Assembly (NCBI GenBank): GCA_964589625.1
Contig: CAZPSH010000025.1
Span: forward strand, 1 to 40,374
Length of the DNA: 40,374 nt
Direction: 5' to 3'
Source of the DNA: JBFLVU01 sp964589625
GTDB taxonomy: Bacteria > Acidobacteriota > UBA4820 > DSQY01
Positions 1 to 7,709 of the stretch are shown one piece after another; positions within the stretch are counted from its first letter, which is position 1; the number at the start of each line of letters is the position of its first letter. Below the pieces are notes generated by a model. It ran no database searches, was not told the DNA's origin, and was given only the letters and a program-made list of their open reading frames with translations. Both the position numbers and the translations under genes were made by a program.

Positions 1-284
1 CGGGGGTTGTGAGAGGTGGATTTCTGTTCGATGGAAATGGCCGGCGAGAGGCCATCGATCCCGTCCACGTCGGGCTTTTGCATGAGGTCGAGAAACTGCC
101 GCGCGTAGGCCGAAAGGGACTCCACATACCGCCGCTGGCCCTCCGCGTAGAGCGTGTCGAAGGCGAGGGATGACTTGCCGGATCCGGAAAGTCCCGTGAT
201 CACCACCAGGCGGTTCTTGGGAAGCGAGAGGTCGACGTTCTTGAGGTTGTGCTCCCGGGCGCCCCGGATGCGGATCGTGTCCAT
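1..284 (-). CDS. uvrA: UvrA excinuclease ATPase subunit, N-terminal part (cut by window edge)
   Basis: The minus-strand frame begins ATG at 284 and runs off the window after about 94 codons. The visible part starts MDTIRIRGAREHNLKNVDL and carries the UvrA Walker A GLSGSGKSS, then the family-typical LYAEGQRRYVESLSAYARQ segment and SIEQKSTSHNPR. UvrA is the DNA-damage-recognition ATPase of the UvrABC nucleotide excision repair system in the cytoplasm. The ATG is preceded by a GGGAG about 12 bases upstream; an in-frame GTG 12 codons further up is possible but adds no conserved sequence. The gene is separated from the upstream minus-strand gene by two hairpins, so it probably has its own promoter. 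Identity is secure; the C-terminal zinc fingers and second ATPase domain lie outside the window. Confidence 0.95.
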   Translation of the reverse strand, partial: MDTIRIRGAREHNLKNVDLSLPKNRLVVITGLSGSGKSSLAFDTLYAEGQRRYVESLSAYARQFLDLMQKPDVDGIDGLSPAISIEQKSTSHNP

Positions 285-340
285 GGTCTTCGCGCGCTCC
301 CGAAACTTCCCATGTATCACGTTTTGGCTCCCAATGCCAG

Positions 341-366
341 GGTCCTAAGAGGCCGGTCCTAAGAGG
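341..366. repeat. Direct repeat GGTCCTAAGAGG, two copies, 14-bp period
   Basis: The 12-mer GGTCCTAAGAGG occurs at 341-352 and again at 355-366. It lies 57 to 82 bases upstream of the uvrA start, where an operator could sit. No known operator is recognised; it may be a chance slippage duplication. Confidence 0.6.
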
Positions 367-391
367 GCGGCCGCGGGTGGGCCGGGAGACG

Positions 392-409
392 AAAAACGCC
401 CGAAGGGCG
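392..409 (-). terminator. Intrinsic terminator after the DUF4097-like gene
   Basis: Read on the minus strand, a 5-bp GC stem (CGCCC/GGGCG) with a TTC loop is followed directly by TTTTT. It sits 73 bases downstream of the stop codon at 482 and separates that gene from uvrA. Confidence 0.7.
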
Positions 410-432
410 GGAGGCGTTCCCGGAAACCATCA

Positions 433-456
433 GGGGGCGCCCCTTCGGGCGCCCCC
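433..456 (-). terminator. Perfect 10-bp GC hairpin downstream of the DUF4097-like gene
   Basis: GGGGGCGCCC and GGGCGCCCCC pair perfectly around a CTTC loop. There is no T-run, so alone it is a weak terminator. It lies just ahead of the T-tailed hairpin at 392-409 and may act with it or protect the 3' end. Confidence 0.5.
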
Positions 457-481
457 GCGCTTCCCAACCGTGTCGCGCACC

Positions 482-1336
482 TCAGGCTGCGGCTTTCTCC
501 TGGCTCGCGCCGTTTTGAAGGAGTTCGATGGATCCATTCACGGTCTCCACGGTCAGGGTTCCCCCGCCGCCGTTCATCTCCCCGCGCACCGAGTGTTTGG
601 CGCGGGAGAGTCCCGGAAGTTCGGACCGGATGGACCCGTTCACGTTCTCCGCCTCGACACGCAGCGCAGCCTCCGCGGATAGGGTTACCTCGATGCTTCC
701 GTTCACGGTTTCCAGTTGCCCCCCCTGTGGCTTCAGGGAGCGGATGCGGCCCGTGAGCCCTCCGTTGGTGCTGCTCACCTCGCCCACGTCCTCCACGTCG
801 AAGCGGACCTTGCCGTTCACGGTGGCCGCATGGAGAAGAGCGGCCCGATCCACCCCGATGGATCCGTTGGTCGTTTCGCAGGTCACCCGGGCCCCGGCCA
901 CATCCACGTCCACCGATCCGTTTACGGTGGCGAGTTGGAGGATCGCGCCACGGGGAACCTCAAGCGCGTAGGTAACGGTGACCGAAGCCCCCGGGTTGAG
1001 GAAGCCCCCGGACTTCATCTTGGGGTAGACGGTCCAGACGCGCACTTCGCCGGCCGTTTCCTCGATCTCCACCCGTACCTGCGCAAGGACCTCCCGCGCC
1101 CGGGCATCCTCCACGGCGCGCACCCGCTTTTCGGCGACGAGGTGGACTGCGCCGGCCTTCCCTTCGGTCACCTTCACGGAGCCGTTCACGTTCTCCAGGC
1201 GGAGGGTCCCCCCATCCGAGAAGGCGAGGGTCTTTTCCACCCGGTCCGTCGCCGCCGCCCCCAGGATGCCCTGGGTGCAACCGGCCCACACGCACAGGGT
1301 CGCCGCCGCCAGGAGTCCCGCCGTTCGCTTCGTCAT
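482..1336 (-). CDS. DUF4097-like exported beta-solenoid protein
   Basis: 284 residues. A hydrophobic signal segment (residues 5-20) ends in VWAGC, close to a lipobox but with Trp at -3, so it is a lipoprotein or a Sec-secreted protein. The mature part is a series of imperfect repeats of about 20 residues, each centred on an [VT]NGS[IV] turn (ENVNGSVKV, ATVNGSVDV, ETTNGSIGV, ATVNGKVRF, SSTNGGLTG, ETVNGSIEV, ENVNGSIRS, ETVNGSIEL). This is the pattern of DUF4097/DUF2807-type adhesin-like beta-solenoids. Family function is not established; these proteins are usually cell-envelope located, often near anti-sigma or stress genes, but no such partner is seen here. The ATG has GGAGGTGG a few bases upstream. 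A T-tailed terminator follows. The fold assignment is firm, function unknown. Confidence 0.85.
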   Translation of the reverse strand: MTKRTAGLLAAATLCVWAGCTQGILGAAATDRVEKTLAFSDGGTLRLENVNGSVKVTEGKAGAVHLVAEKRVRAVEDARAREVLAQVRVEIEETAGEVRVWTVYPKMKSGGFLNPGASVTVTYALEVPRGAILQLATVNGSVDVDVAGARVTCETTNGSIGVDRAALLHAATVNGKVRFDVEDVGEVSSTNGGLTGRIRSLKPQGGQLETVNGSIEVTLSAEAALRVEAENVNGSIRSELPGLSRAKHSVRGEMNGGGGTLTVETVNGSIELLQNGASQEKAAA

Positions 1337-1419
1337 GGACCACCTCCATCGCCTGTCCGCAGGGTTAGACGGGAACCCACACCTCGGAGTTTCAAAGTCG
1401 CTTTCCCCGGTCCCGAGGC

Positions 1420-1425
1420 TATACT
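1420..1425 (+). promoter_or_regulatory. Possible -10 element (TATACT) for the HAD gene
   Basis: TATACT lies 22 bases upstream of the GTG at 1447. No clear -35 is visible at 16-18 bp. It would give a leader of about 15 bases carrying AAGGGGG as ribosome site. Confidence 0.35.
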
Positions 1426-1446
1426 GGCTGACCGAAGGGGGATGCT

Positions 1447-1935
1447 GTGCAGGAATCGAAAGGAATCCATCTGGCCCTGCCCGGAGGGGGTCGTCTGGAC
1501 CTCCGCCACCTCCTTCTGGACCTGAACGGTACCCTCGCCCGGGACGGCCGGGTCCTTCCTGGAGTGGAGGAGGCGGTCGTCCGGGTGGCGGACATTTTGG
1601 AGGTCCGGCTCCTCACGGCCGACACCTTCGGCACCGCCGGGGAGGTGGCTCGAGCCTTGGGGGCCCGGCTGGAGATCCTCCCGGCAGGCGTCCCCGGAGG
1701 CCCCTTGAAGGCCGGCGCCGTTCAGGCCCTCGGTCCGGGCTCTGTGGCCGCCATGGGGAACGGCGTCAACGACGCCCCAATGCTCCGGCTGGCCGCCCTC
1801 GGCATCGCGGTCCTCGGCCCCGAGGGCTGCGCCCGGGAGGCGTTGGAAGCCGCGCGGATCGCCGTCAAAGATCCTTTGGAGGGACTGGAGCTTTTCCTGT
1901 ATCCTGACCGGCTCGTGGCGACCCTGCGGCCCTGA
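1447..1935 (+). CDS. Soluble P-type-ATPase-like HAD-family protein
   Basis: 162 residues, GTG start preceded by AAGGGGG at 1435-1441. HAD motifs are visible in order: motif I DLNGT (D25, N27), motif II LLTADT near residue 57, a Lys at 88 (GPLKAG), and motif III/IV GNGVNDAPML (104-113). The second acidic residue of the usual DxDGT is Asn, and the GNGVND signature resembles the P-domain of P-type ATPases; this is the COG4087 'soluble P-type ATPase' type without cap or membrane domain. Phosphatase activity is plausible because the nucleophile Asp is present, but the substrate is unknown. It is followed after 36 bp by a lipoprotein gene in the same direction. Confidence 0.85.
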   Translation: MQESKGIHLALPGGGRLDLRHLLLDLNGTLARDGRVLPGVEEAVVRVADILEVRLLTADTFGTAGEVARALGARLEILPAGVPGGPLKAGAVQALGPGSVAAMGNGVNDAPMLRLAALGIAVLGPEGCAREALEAARIAVKDPLEGLELFLYPDRLVATLRP

Positions 1936-1971
1936 CGGGGGCCGGGCGCCCCGGATCCCGAGGAGATTACG

Positions 1972-2517
1972 ATGCAAAGCCTAGCCTGGATCGCCCTTTC
2001 CGCCGGCCTTCTCCTTCTCATGGCCTGCTCGTCCCCTCAGACCTCCGCTCCCGCCGACGCCGCCGCGTCCGCCGCCCCGGCCCGGGCTTCCGAAGGCGCG
2101 GAGGCCTCTTCCGGGGAGGAGGCCGCGGTGGCGGACGCCGTCCGGACGTACCTCGTGGAGGTCCGTCAAATGGACGTGGCCAAGATGAGCCTGGGGCTTC
2201 GCGACTTTAAGGTGGACGGGGACTCGGCGGAGTGCATCGTGGACTTCGGCCTGAAGGAGGCCCCCGGCGCCCCCGCCATGACCTACGCCTATTCCTTGGC
2301 CCGCAAAGACGGGCGATGGACCGTCGCATCCTCCCGGCCGGCGGATGGGATGGGCCACGGAGCCGTTCCTTCCGCCGAGACCTCCATGCCGGAGGGCCAC
2401 CCGCCCGTGTCCGCGGCCAACCCCCACGGGATGGCCGCCGGCCATGCGGATCCCGCGGATCTCCCCGCGGGCCACCCGCCGGTGGCTCCCGCCGAATCGC
2501 CGGCCCCGGCCAAGTAG
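1972..2517 (+). CDS. Lipoprotein with His-rich GHPP tail, function unknown
   Basis: 181 residues. The signal peptide ends in LLLLMACSS, a good lipobox with the lipidated Cys at about residue 19. An Ala/Ser-rich linker follows, then a compact central domain of about 70 residues (VRTYLVEVRQMDVAKMSLGL onward) that reads like a small alpha+beta cystatin/NTF2-like fold. The tail from about residue 128 has eight His, including two GHPPV copies plus GHG, NPHG and GHAD, which could bind metal ions; that is inference. The ATG has GAGGAGA upstream. I do not recognise the family. It is co-directional with the HAD gene and convergent with radA. Confidence 0.75.
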   Translation: MQSLAWIALSAGLLLLMACSSPQTSAPADAAASAAPARASEGAEASSGEEAAVADAVRTYLVEVRQMDVAKMSLGLRDFKVDGDSAECIVDFGLKEAPGAPAMTYAYSLARKDGRWTVASSRPADGMGHGAVPSAETSMPEGHPPVSAANPHGMAAGHADPADLPAGHPPVAPAESPAPAK

Positions 2518-2539
2518 ACGCCCGCGCCGGACCACCCTT

Positions 2540-3892
2540 TCAGGGAAAGAGGATCTCGGCGGCCTCAGCGAGACTGCGGACGGGGTGCAGGTTGGAGCCG
2601 GGGACCTTTTCCTTCAGCCGCTCCAGGTCCGAAGTCGGCAGGATTCCCCGGGAAAATCCCAAGGCGGAGGCCTCCCGGACCCGTTCGGATACGGAGCCCA
2701 CACCCCGGACCTCGCCCGCGAGCCCGACTTCCCCGAAGGCCGCGAGGTCCTCGGGTAGAGGCTTTCCGAAGTACGCGGAGGCCACGGCGAGGCAGAGGGG
2801 AAGGTCGAGAGCCGGCTCCTCCAGTTCGACGCCGCCCACGACGTTGACGAAAAGGTCCCGGTCGCCCAGGGTGATGTGGAGGGCCCGTTCGAGCACGGCC
2901 GACAGCAGTTGGACCCGGTTCCGGTCGAGGCCCGCGCTCATCCTCTTGGAAAGCCCGAAGGCCGATGCGGAGGTCAAGGCCTGGATCTCCACGAGGAGGG
3001 GCCGCGTCCCCTGGACCGCCACGCCGATGACCGTTCCCGCGACGCCCAGGGGGCGGTCCGCCAAGAGGGCTGCCGAGGGGTTCTCCACGGCGACTAAACC
3101 CGAGGCCGTCATTTCCAAAAGGGCCAGCTCGGAGGTGGCCCCGAAGCGGTTCTTTTGGGCCCGCAGCACCTTGAGGTGCCGGTAGCGCTCCCCTTCCAGG
3201 TAGAGAACCGCGTCTACCATGTGCTCGAGGGCCTTGGGACCGGCGATGAGTCCCTCCTTGGTGATGTGGCCCACGAGAAGAACCGGCATCCCCCTCCCCT
3301 TGCCCGCCTCGATGAGCCGCGCCGCCGAATCCCTCACCTGGGACAGGGACCCGGGAGCGGAGGTGAGGCCGGCCGTGGCCGCCGTCTGGATGGAATCTAC
3401 CGCAAGAACCGCGGGCGCCAGCCGCTCGGCCTCCTCCAGGACGCCCTCCACCGAGGTTTCGGCCAGCAGGTGAAGGCGGGGGGCCTTCACGCCCAAGCGG
3501 GAGGCCCGGGAGGCCACCTGCTCCAGGGACTCCTCCCCCGTCGCGTAGAGGACATCCCGATCGAGGGCCAAGTGTCCGAGGACCTGCAGGACCAGGGTGG
3601 TCTTTCCCACGCCCGGATCCCCTCCCACGAGAACGACCCCACCGGGGAAGAGGCCTCCTCCCAGGACGCGGTCCACCTCGGCGTTGCCTGTGGTAAGCCG
3701 ATCTCCCTCCGGAGGCTTCACGTCGGCCAGGGACACGGCCCGGGAGGAGGAGGCGCGCGCCCGCCGGGCGGCGGCCGGGGCCGACGCCTCCTCCACGAGG
3801 CTGTTCCACTCCCCGCATCCCGGACAGCGCCCAAGCCACTTGGGGCTCTGCGTCCCGCAGGATTGACAGACGAACACGCTGGCGGGTTTCAC
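2540..3892 (-). CDS. radA: DNA repair protein RadA
   Basis: 450 residues, the usual RadA length. Domains in order: N-terminal C4 zinc finger (C9, C12, C23, C26, in CQSCG...GRCPGCGEW), RecA-like ATPase with Walker A GDPGVGKTT (91-99), the RadA-specific KNRFG motif (247-251), and a C-terminal Lon-protease-like domain from about 330 (VNVVGGVELEEPALDLP). RadA is a hexameric DNA helicase that promotes branch migration during recombination. It lies 64 bp downstream of pyrC on the same strand and could be co-transcribed. All signature residues are present. Confidence 0.97.
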   Translation of the reverse strand: MKPASVFVCQSCGTQSPKWLGRCPGCGEWNSLVEEASAPAAARRARASSSRAVSLADVKPPEGDRLTTGNAEVDRVLGGGLFPGGVVLVGGDPGVGKTTLVLQVLGHLALDRDVLYATGEESLEQVASRASRLGVKAPRLHLLAETSVEGVLEEAERLAPAVLAVDSIQTAATAGLTSAPGSLSQVRDSAARLIEAGKGRGMPVLLVGHITKEGLIAGPKALEHMVDAVLYLEGERYRHLKVLRAQKNRFGATSELALLEMTASGLVAVENPSAALLADRPLGVAGTVIGVAVQGTRPLLVEIQALTSASAFGLSKRMSAGLDRNRVQLLSAVLERALHITLGDRDLFVNVVGGVELEEPALDLPLCLAVASAYFGKPLPEDLAAFGEVGLAGEVRGVGSVSERVREASALGFSRGILPTSDLERLKEKVPGSNLHPVRSLAEAAEILFP

Positions 3893-3956
3893 CGGCCTGC
3901 CCCCTCTCCGGCGGCGGCGCGAGTCGGCCCCTGTCCTGCCGGGCCCGGCCCGCCCC

Positions 3957-5228
3957 TCAGAGGACCTTCTCTCCGGCGATGAAGACCCCGGCCACCGACC
4001 CCTTGAGCCTCATGCCGAAATAAGGGGAGTTCCGGCTCAAAGAGAGCACGTCCTCCTCCCGGAAGCAGAACTCTTTCCTCAGGTTCAGGAGGGTGAGGTC
4101 GGCGTCCGAGCCCACGCGGATGGCGCCCTTGTTTTCGAGGCCCAGGATGCGCGCGGGAGCCGAAGAGAAGGCATCCACGACCCTCTTGAGGGAGACCCGA
4201 TCGGTGCGCACGAGTCGGTCCAGGGCCAGGGCCACAGCGGTCTGAAGTCCGATGATTCCGTTGGGGGCCCGGTCGTACTCTTGTAGCTTCTCCTCGTAGG
4301 TGTGCGGAGCATGGTCCGTGGCGATGACGTCGAGGGTCCCGTCGGCCAGACCCGCGACGACGGCATCCACGTCCTCCCTGGGCCTCAGGGGAGGGTTCAT
4401 TTTGGTGCGCGTGTCGAAGGAGGAAACCGCCTCGTGGGTGAGGGTGAAATGGTGCGGCGTGGCTTCGGCCGTGATCCGGACCTTGCGTTTTTTGGCGGCC
4501 CGGATGGCCTCCACGGACTGGCGGGTGGACACGTGGGCGATGTGGACCGGCCGGCCCGTGAGCGCGCTCAGGGCGATGTCCCTCAGTACCGGGATGGATT
4601 CCGCCTCCGCGGGGATGCCCTTGAGACCGAGGCGTACGGACACCTCGCCCTCGTGCATGACCCCCCCATCGGCCAACTCGGGGTCCTCGCAGTGGTCGAT
4701 GACGAGCAGGCCCAGGGAGCCGGCGTACTCCAGGGCGCGGCGCATGACGGAGCTCTTTCTCACCGGGTACCCGTCGTCCGAGACGGCCCGCACCCCCGCT
4801 TCCCGAAGCTCGCTGAAGGGGGCCAGTTCCTCTCCCGCGGAGCCCTTGGTGACGGCCCCGATGGGATAGACGGCCACCGGGCTCGAGGCCCTGGCCCGTT
4901 CCAGAATGTACCTCGTGACGGAGGCGCAGTCGTTCACGGGATCCGTGTTGGGCATACAGCAGACGCCCGTGAAGCCCCCCGCGAGGGCGGCGGCGAGCCC
5001 GGTGGCGATGGTTTCCTTCCTCTCGTACCCGGGCTCGCGGAGGTGGACGTGCATGTCGATGAAGCCGGGGGCCACCACAAGTCCGGCGGCGTCCAGAACC
5101 TCGGCGCCCTTCGCGGCGATCTTCTTGCCCACGGCCGCGATGACGGGACCCTCCAGCAGGATGTCGAGGATCTCGTCCGTGCCCGACGCCGGGTCCACCA
5201 CCCGGCCGTTCTTAATGAGATGCTTCAT
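3957..5228 (-). CDS. pyrC: Dihydroorotase
   Basis: 423 residues from the ATG at 5228, chosen because MKHLIKNGRVVDP is the normal N-terminus and GGGGGGG lies just upstream. In-frame TTG (5243) and GTG (5240) starts add only a few residues. The enzyme cyclises N-carbamoyl-aspartate to dihydroorotate (third step of UMP synthesis). Metal-site motifs: HxH in DMHVHLREPG (H60, H62), D151-D152, H179 in IDHCED, HIAHVST, and ATDHAPH near residue 305. This is the class I (B. subtilis-like) type that normally works with PyrB. The start overlaps the end of pyrB by 17 bp, indicating translational coupling. Confidence 0.96.
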   Translation of the reverse strand: MKHLIKNGRVVDPASGTDEILDILLEGPVIAAVGKKIAAKGAEVLDAAGLVVAPGFIDMHVHLREPGYERKETIATGLAAALAGGFTGVCCMPNTDPVNDCASVTRYILERARASSPVAVYPIGAVTKGSAGEELAPFSELREAGVRAVSDDGYPVRKSSVMRRALEYAGSLGLLVIDHCEDPELADGGVMHEGEVSVRLGLKGIPAEAESIPVLRDIALSALTGRPVHIAHVSTRQSVEAIRAAKKRKVRITAEATPHHFTLTHEAVSSFDTRTKMNPPLRPREDVDAVVAGLADGTLDVIATDHAPHTYEEKLQEYDRAPNGIIGLQTAVALALDRLVRTDRVSLKRVVDAFSSAPARILGLENKGAIRVGSDADLTLLNLRKEFCFREEDVLSLSRNSPYFGMRLKGSVAGVFIAGEKVL

Positions 5229-6150
5229 CGTCCCCCCCACCAAGGAGGAGGTAGAGGATGGCCATCCGGACGGACACGCCGTTCTCCACCTGGTCCAGGA
5301 TCACCGAGTACGGCCCGTCGGCCACTTCGGAGGCCATCTCCACGCCCCGGTTGATGGGGCCCGGGTGCATCACGATCACGTCCTTCTCGGCCCGCTTCAG
5401 CCGCTCTTCGGTCAGTCCGAAGTACTTGTAGTATTCCAGGAGGGACGGGAAGAGGCCCTTTTTCTGACGCTCCAGCTGGATCCGGAGCATCATGACCACG
5501 TCCTTGCCCTCCAGGGCCCGGTCGAAGTCGCTGGTCACCTTCACACCGAGGGAGTCCAATCGGGGCGGAAGCATGGTGGCGGGGCCGCACAGGGTCACTT
5601 TGGCCCCCATCTTGGTCAGGAGGAAGATGTTCGAGCGAACGACGCGGGAGTGGGCGATGTCCCCCGCGATCAGCACTTCGAGGCCCCGGAAGCCTCCCTT
5701 CTTTTGGCGGATGGTGTGGGCGTCGAGGAGAGCCTGGGTGGGGTGCTCGTGGGCCCCGTCCCCCGCGTTGATAAGGACGGCCTTCGTGAAGGGACGGATG
5801 AGCTGGCAGGCGCCGGGGCTGGCGTGGCGCATGACGTAGCAATCGGGCTGCATGCGCTCGAGGTTCAGGACCGTGTCCACGAGGCTCTCCCCCTTCTGGA
5901 GGGAGGAGGTGCTGGCGGAGAAGTTGAGAGTGTCCGCCGAAAGACGCTTCTCGGCGATCTCGAAGGAGGAGCGGGTGCGGGTGGAATTCTCGAAGAAGAG
6001 GTTTACGACCATCTTCCCCCGAAGGGCGGGCACCTTCTTGAGGGGGCGGCGGGAGACCTCGGCCATCTTGTCGGCCGTGTCGAGGATGAGCGTGATTTCC
6101 TGCGCAGAGAGGGATTCGATTCCCACGAGGTCCTTCTGGAGCATCTGCAT
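5212..6150 (-). CDS. pyrB: Aspartate carbamoyltransferase catalytic subunit
   Basis: 312 residues. It condenses carbamoyl phosphate and aspartate to carbamoyl-aspartate. Visible motifs: carbamoyl-phosphate loop STRTRSSFE (S56 onward), the KGES loop (QKGESLVDT), GDGAHEHPTQALLD, and MHPGPINRGVEM near the C-terminus. No pyrI regulatory gene is in the window; in this arrangement control would be through PyrR upstream and complex formation with PyrC. It lies 9 bp downstream of pyrR and overlaps pyrC. Confidence 0.97.
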   Translation of the reverse strand: MQMLQKDLVGIESLSAQEITLILDTADKMAEVSRRPLKKVPALRGKMVVNLFFENSTRTRSSFEIAEKRLSADTLNFSASTSSLQKGESLVDTVLNLERMQPDCYVMRHASPGACQLIRPFTKAVLINAGDGAHEHPTQALLDAHTIRQKKGGFRGLEVLIAGDIAHSRVVRSNIFLLTKMGAKVTLCGPATMLPPRLDSLGVKVTSDFDRALEGKDVVMMLRIQLERQKKGLFPSLLEYYKYFGLTEERLKRAEKDVIVMHPGPINRGVEMASEVADGPYSVILDQVENGVSVRMAILYLLLGGGDDEASH

Positions 6151-6159
6151 GGCGGGCTC

Positions 6160-6723
6160 CTAACGCTTCCCGCGCTGACCGGCGCTGGATCCAGGACTTT
6201 CGAGGATGAGGGAATCCTCCCCGTCGATCTCCTTGAGACGCAGTTCCACGTGGTCCTCCCTCCGCGTGCTGAGGGAGAGGCCCACGTAGTCGGCTTGGAT
6301 GGGGAGTTCCCGGTGGCCCCGGTCCACGAGGACGGCCAGCTGGACCCGGGCGGGCCGGCCGAGGTCCACCAGCGCGTCCAAGGCCGCCCGGATGGTGCGG
6401 CCCGTGAAGAGGACGTCGTCCACGAGGATGACCGTCTTACCCTCTATGGAGAACTCCACCTGTGTTCCCCTCAGAACGGGAGCGGTCCCCACGGAGGAGA
6501 AGTCGTCCCGGTAGAGGTTGATGTCCAGGGCGCCCACCGGCAGGACGATGGCCTCCGCCTTTTCGAGGGCCTTGGCCACCCGGCGCGCCAAGGGCACGCC
6601 CCTTCGGTGGATGCCGATGAGGACGACGTCCTCGCAGCCGTGGAGCCTCTCGGCCACCTCCAGCGCAAGACGGCCGAGGGACCGCTGGATCCCCGCGGCA
6701 TCGAACAGTTTCTTCCGCTTCAT
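6160..6723 (-). CDS. pyrR: PyrR bifunctional regulator / uracil phosphoribosyltransferase
   Basis: 187 residues from the ATG at 6723 (MKRKKLFDAAGIQRSL); a GTG-type start 7 codons upstream is possible. The type I phosphoribosyltransferase PRPP loop is VILVDDVLFTGRT, preceded by the PyrR-typical GIHRRGVPLA and DINLYRDD segments. PyrR binds UMP and pyr mRNA to attenuate transcription, and often has weak uracil phosphoribosyltransferase activity. It heads pyrR-pyrB-pyrC. I could not find a convincing PyrR binding loop in the roughly 100-nt leader, so regulation here may differ from Bacillus. The C-terminal tail (SPGSSAGQRGKR) is extended and basic. Confidence 0.93.
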   Translation of the reverse strand: MKRKKLFDAAGIQRSLGRLALEVAERLHGCEDVVLIGIHRRGVPLARRVAKALEKAEAIVLPVGALDINLYRDDFSSVGTAPVLRGTQVEFSIEGKTVILVDDVLFTGRTIRAALDALVDLGRPARVQLAVLVDRGHRELPIQADYVGLSLSTRREDHVELRLKEIDGEDSLILESPGSSAGQRGKR

Positions 6724-6830
6724 CTGCACCCCCGCCGCAACCACGCCCCCCCACCGGGGGGCCGCCCGCCGCGGCCGAACGAGAGGCCCGCTTCCTTCGA
6801 AGCGTCGTGCCTTTCCCCTGGCTGGCCCTC

Positions 6831-6859
6831 ATCTTACTGGGGGCGCGGGGGGGTGTCAA
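6831..6859 (-). promoter_or_regulatory. Near-consensus sigma-70 promoter for pyrR-pyrB-pyrC
   Basis: On the minus strand TTGACA (6859-6854), a 17-bp spacer, then TAAGAT (6836-6831). Transcription would start near 6824, leaving a leader of about 100 nt before the pyrR ATG at 6723. The leader contains a G/C-rich inverted repeat (GGCCCCCC/GGGGGG) around 6745-6765. Confidence 0.75.
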
Positions 6860-6878
6860 CGCGAACTCCCGCCGCGTC

Positions 6879-6908
6879 TTGACAGGGCTGCAAGGGGAAT
6901 GGTACCTT
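6879..6908 (+). promoter_or_regulatory. Promoter for the cold-shock gene
   Basis: TTGACA at 6879-6884, an 18-bp spacer and a weaker TACCTT at 6903-6908. The start near 6915 gives a leader of about 45 nt, much shorter than the E. coli cspA leader. The -35 box is 19 bp from the divergent pyrR -35 box. Confidence 0.6.
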
Positions 6909-6959
6909 GCCGCCTCCGGCGAGCGGGTTCCCGGAGAGAGCCTTTTTCAAGGAGTCCCA

Positions 6960-7166
6960 ATGGCTACCGGCACAGTGAAATGGTTCGACGAGAAGAAGGG
7001 CTACGGATTCATCACCATGGACGAGGGAAAGGACGTCTTCGTCCACTTCAGCGCCATCCAGGGCAGCGGGTTCCGCAAACTCCAGGAGGGCGACCGGGTG
7101 ACCTTCGAGGTCAAGGACGGAACCAAGGGTCCCCAGGCAGACCAGGTGGTTGTGGTCCGCGAATAG
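6960..7166 (+). CDS. Cold-shock domain protein (CspA family)
   Basis: 68 residues; the ATG at 6960 follows AAGGAG at 6949-6954. Single OB-fold cold-shock domain beginning MATGTVKWFDEKKGYGFIT, with RNP1 KGYGFI (13-18) and RNP2 VFVHF (26-30). CspA-type proteins bind single-stranded RNA/DNA and act as RNA chaperones. The frame is open further upstream, but the promoter, ribosome site and family length fix this start. It is monocistronic, with a strong terminator 29 bp after the stop. The short leader gives no sign of the long cold-responsive 5' structure known from E. coli, so it may be constitutive. Confidence 0.96.
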   Translation: MATGTVKWFDEKKGYGFITMDEGKDVFVHFSAIQGSGFRKLQEGDRVTFEVKDGTKGPQADQVVVVRE

Positions 7167-7194
7167 GTTCCCTCCCACGTCAGGCATTCTCCCG

Positions 7195-7230
7195 GAGGGG
7201 GGCCGAAGGGCCCCCCTCTTTCTGTTGTTC
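7195..7230 (+). terminator. Intrinsic terminator of the cold-shock gene
   Basis: A perfect 10-bp stem GAGGGGGGCC/GGCCCCCCTC with GAAG loop (7195-7218) is followed by TTTCTGTTGTT on the plus strand. Confidence 0.85.
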
Positions 7231-7709
7231 TCCCCCGCCCCGCCTCGTCCGGTCCGGACCGTCGGGCCAGAATCTCAAGTGCAGGTCCGCAGCACCACCT
7301 AGTCAAAAGCGAAGGCAACACATGAAGACCCTTTCCGCCTCCCTTCGGCTTCCCCCTTGTGTCGATTCCGACGCCCCTCCCGGCGCAAAGCCGGCGAAGG
7401 GACCTGGCCGGCACATGGTGGGGTGGCCTCGCCACGCGGATCCGAGGGCCGGTCCTTCCCTCCTAAACGAGAGCATATTTTGGCGCTTTTTCAAAACAAC
7501 ATGCTTGTATTCAATTCCTTAGGTTCGTTCGATTTCTGTGTAGTGTCCCGAGGCGGACCCCACCCACGTCCCCGCCGGTCCCGGGTAAACGGGAGGAGCC
7601 GTCCCTCCGGGGGCATGCGCCAGAGTCAAAGACCCGACACGCGGCGTGGGAAAGGGCCCTGCCCCCGAATCCGACCGGCGAAAGAGGGATGGTGCGCGGA
7701 CAACCTACA
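7231..7709. other. Convergent intergenic region with an AT-rich island
   Basis: About 480 bp between the csp terminator and the end of the flavoprotein gene. I see no credible gene: the open frames lack ribosome sites and any family resemblance. Bases 7465-7540 are strikingly AT-rich for this genome. On the minus strand the island contains TTGTTT, a 16-bp gap and TATGCT, a possible promoter, but no obvious product. The rest is GC-rich and featureless. Confidence 0.5.

Noticed and set aside
6724..6824. PyrR-responsive attenuator in the pyrR leader
   Set aside because: The leader is GC-rich with a G/C inverted repeat, but I could not find the conserved PyrR-binding loop or a convincing antiterminator/terminator pair with a T-run.
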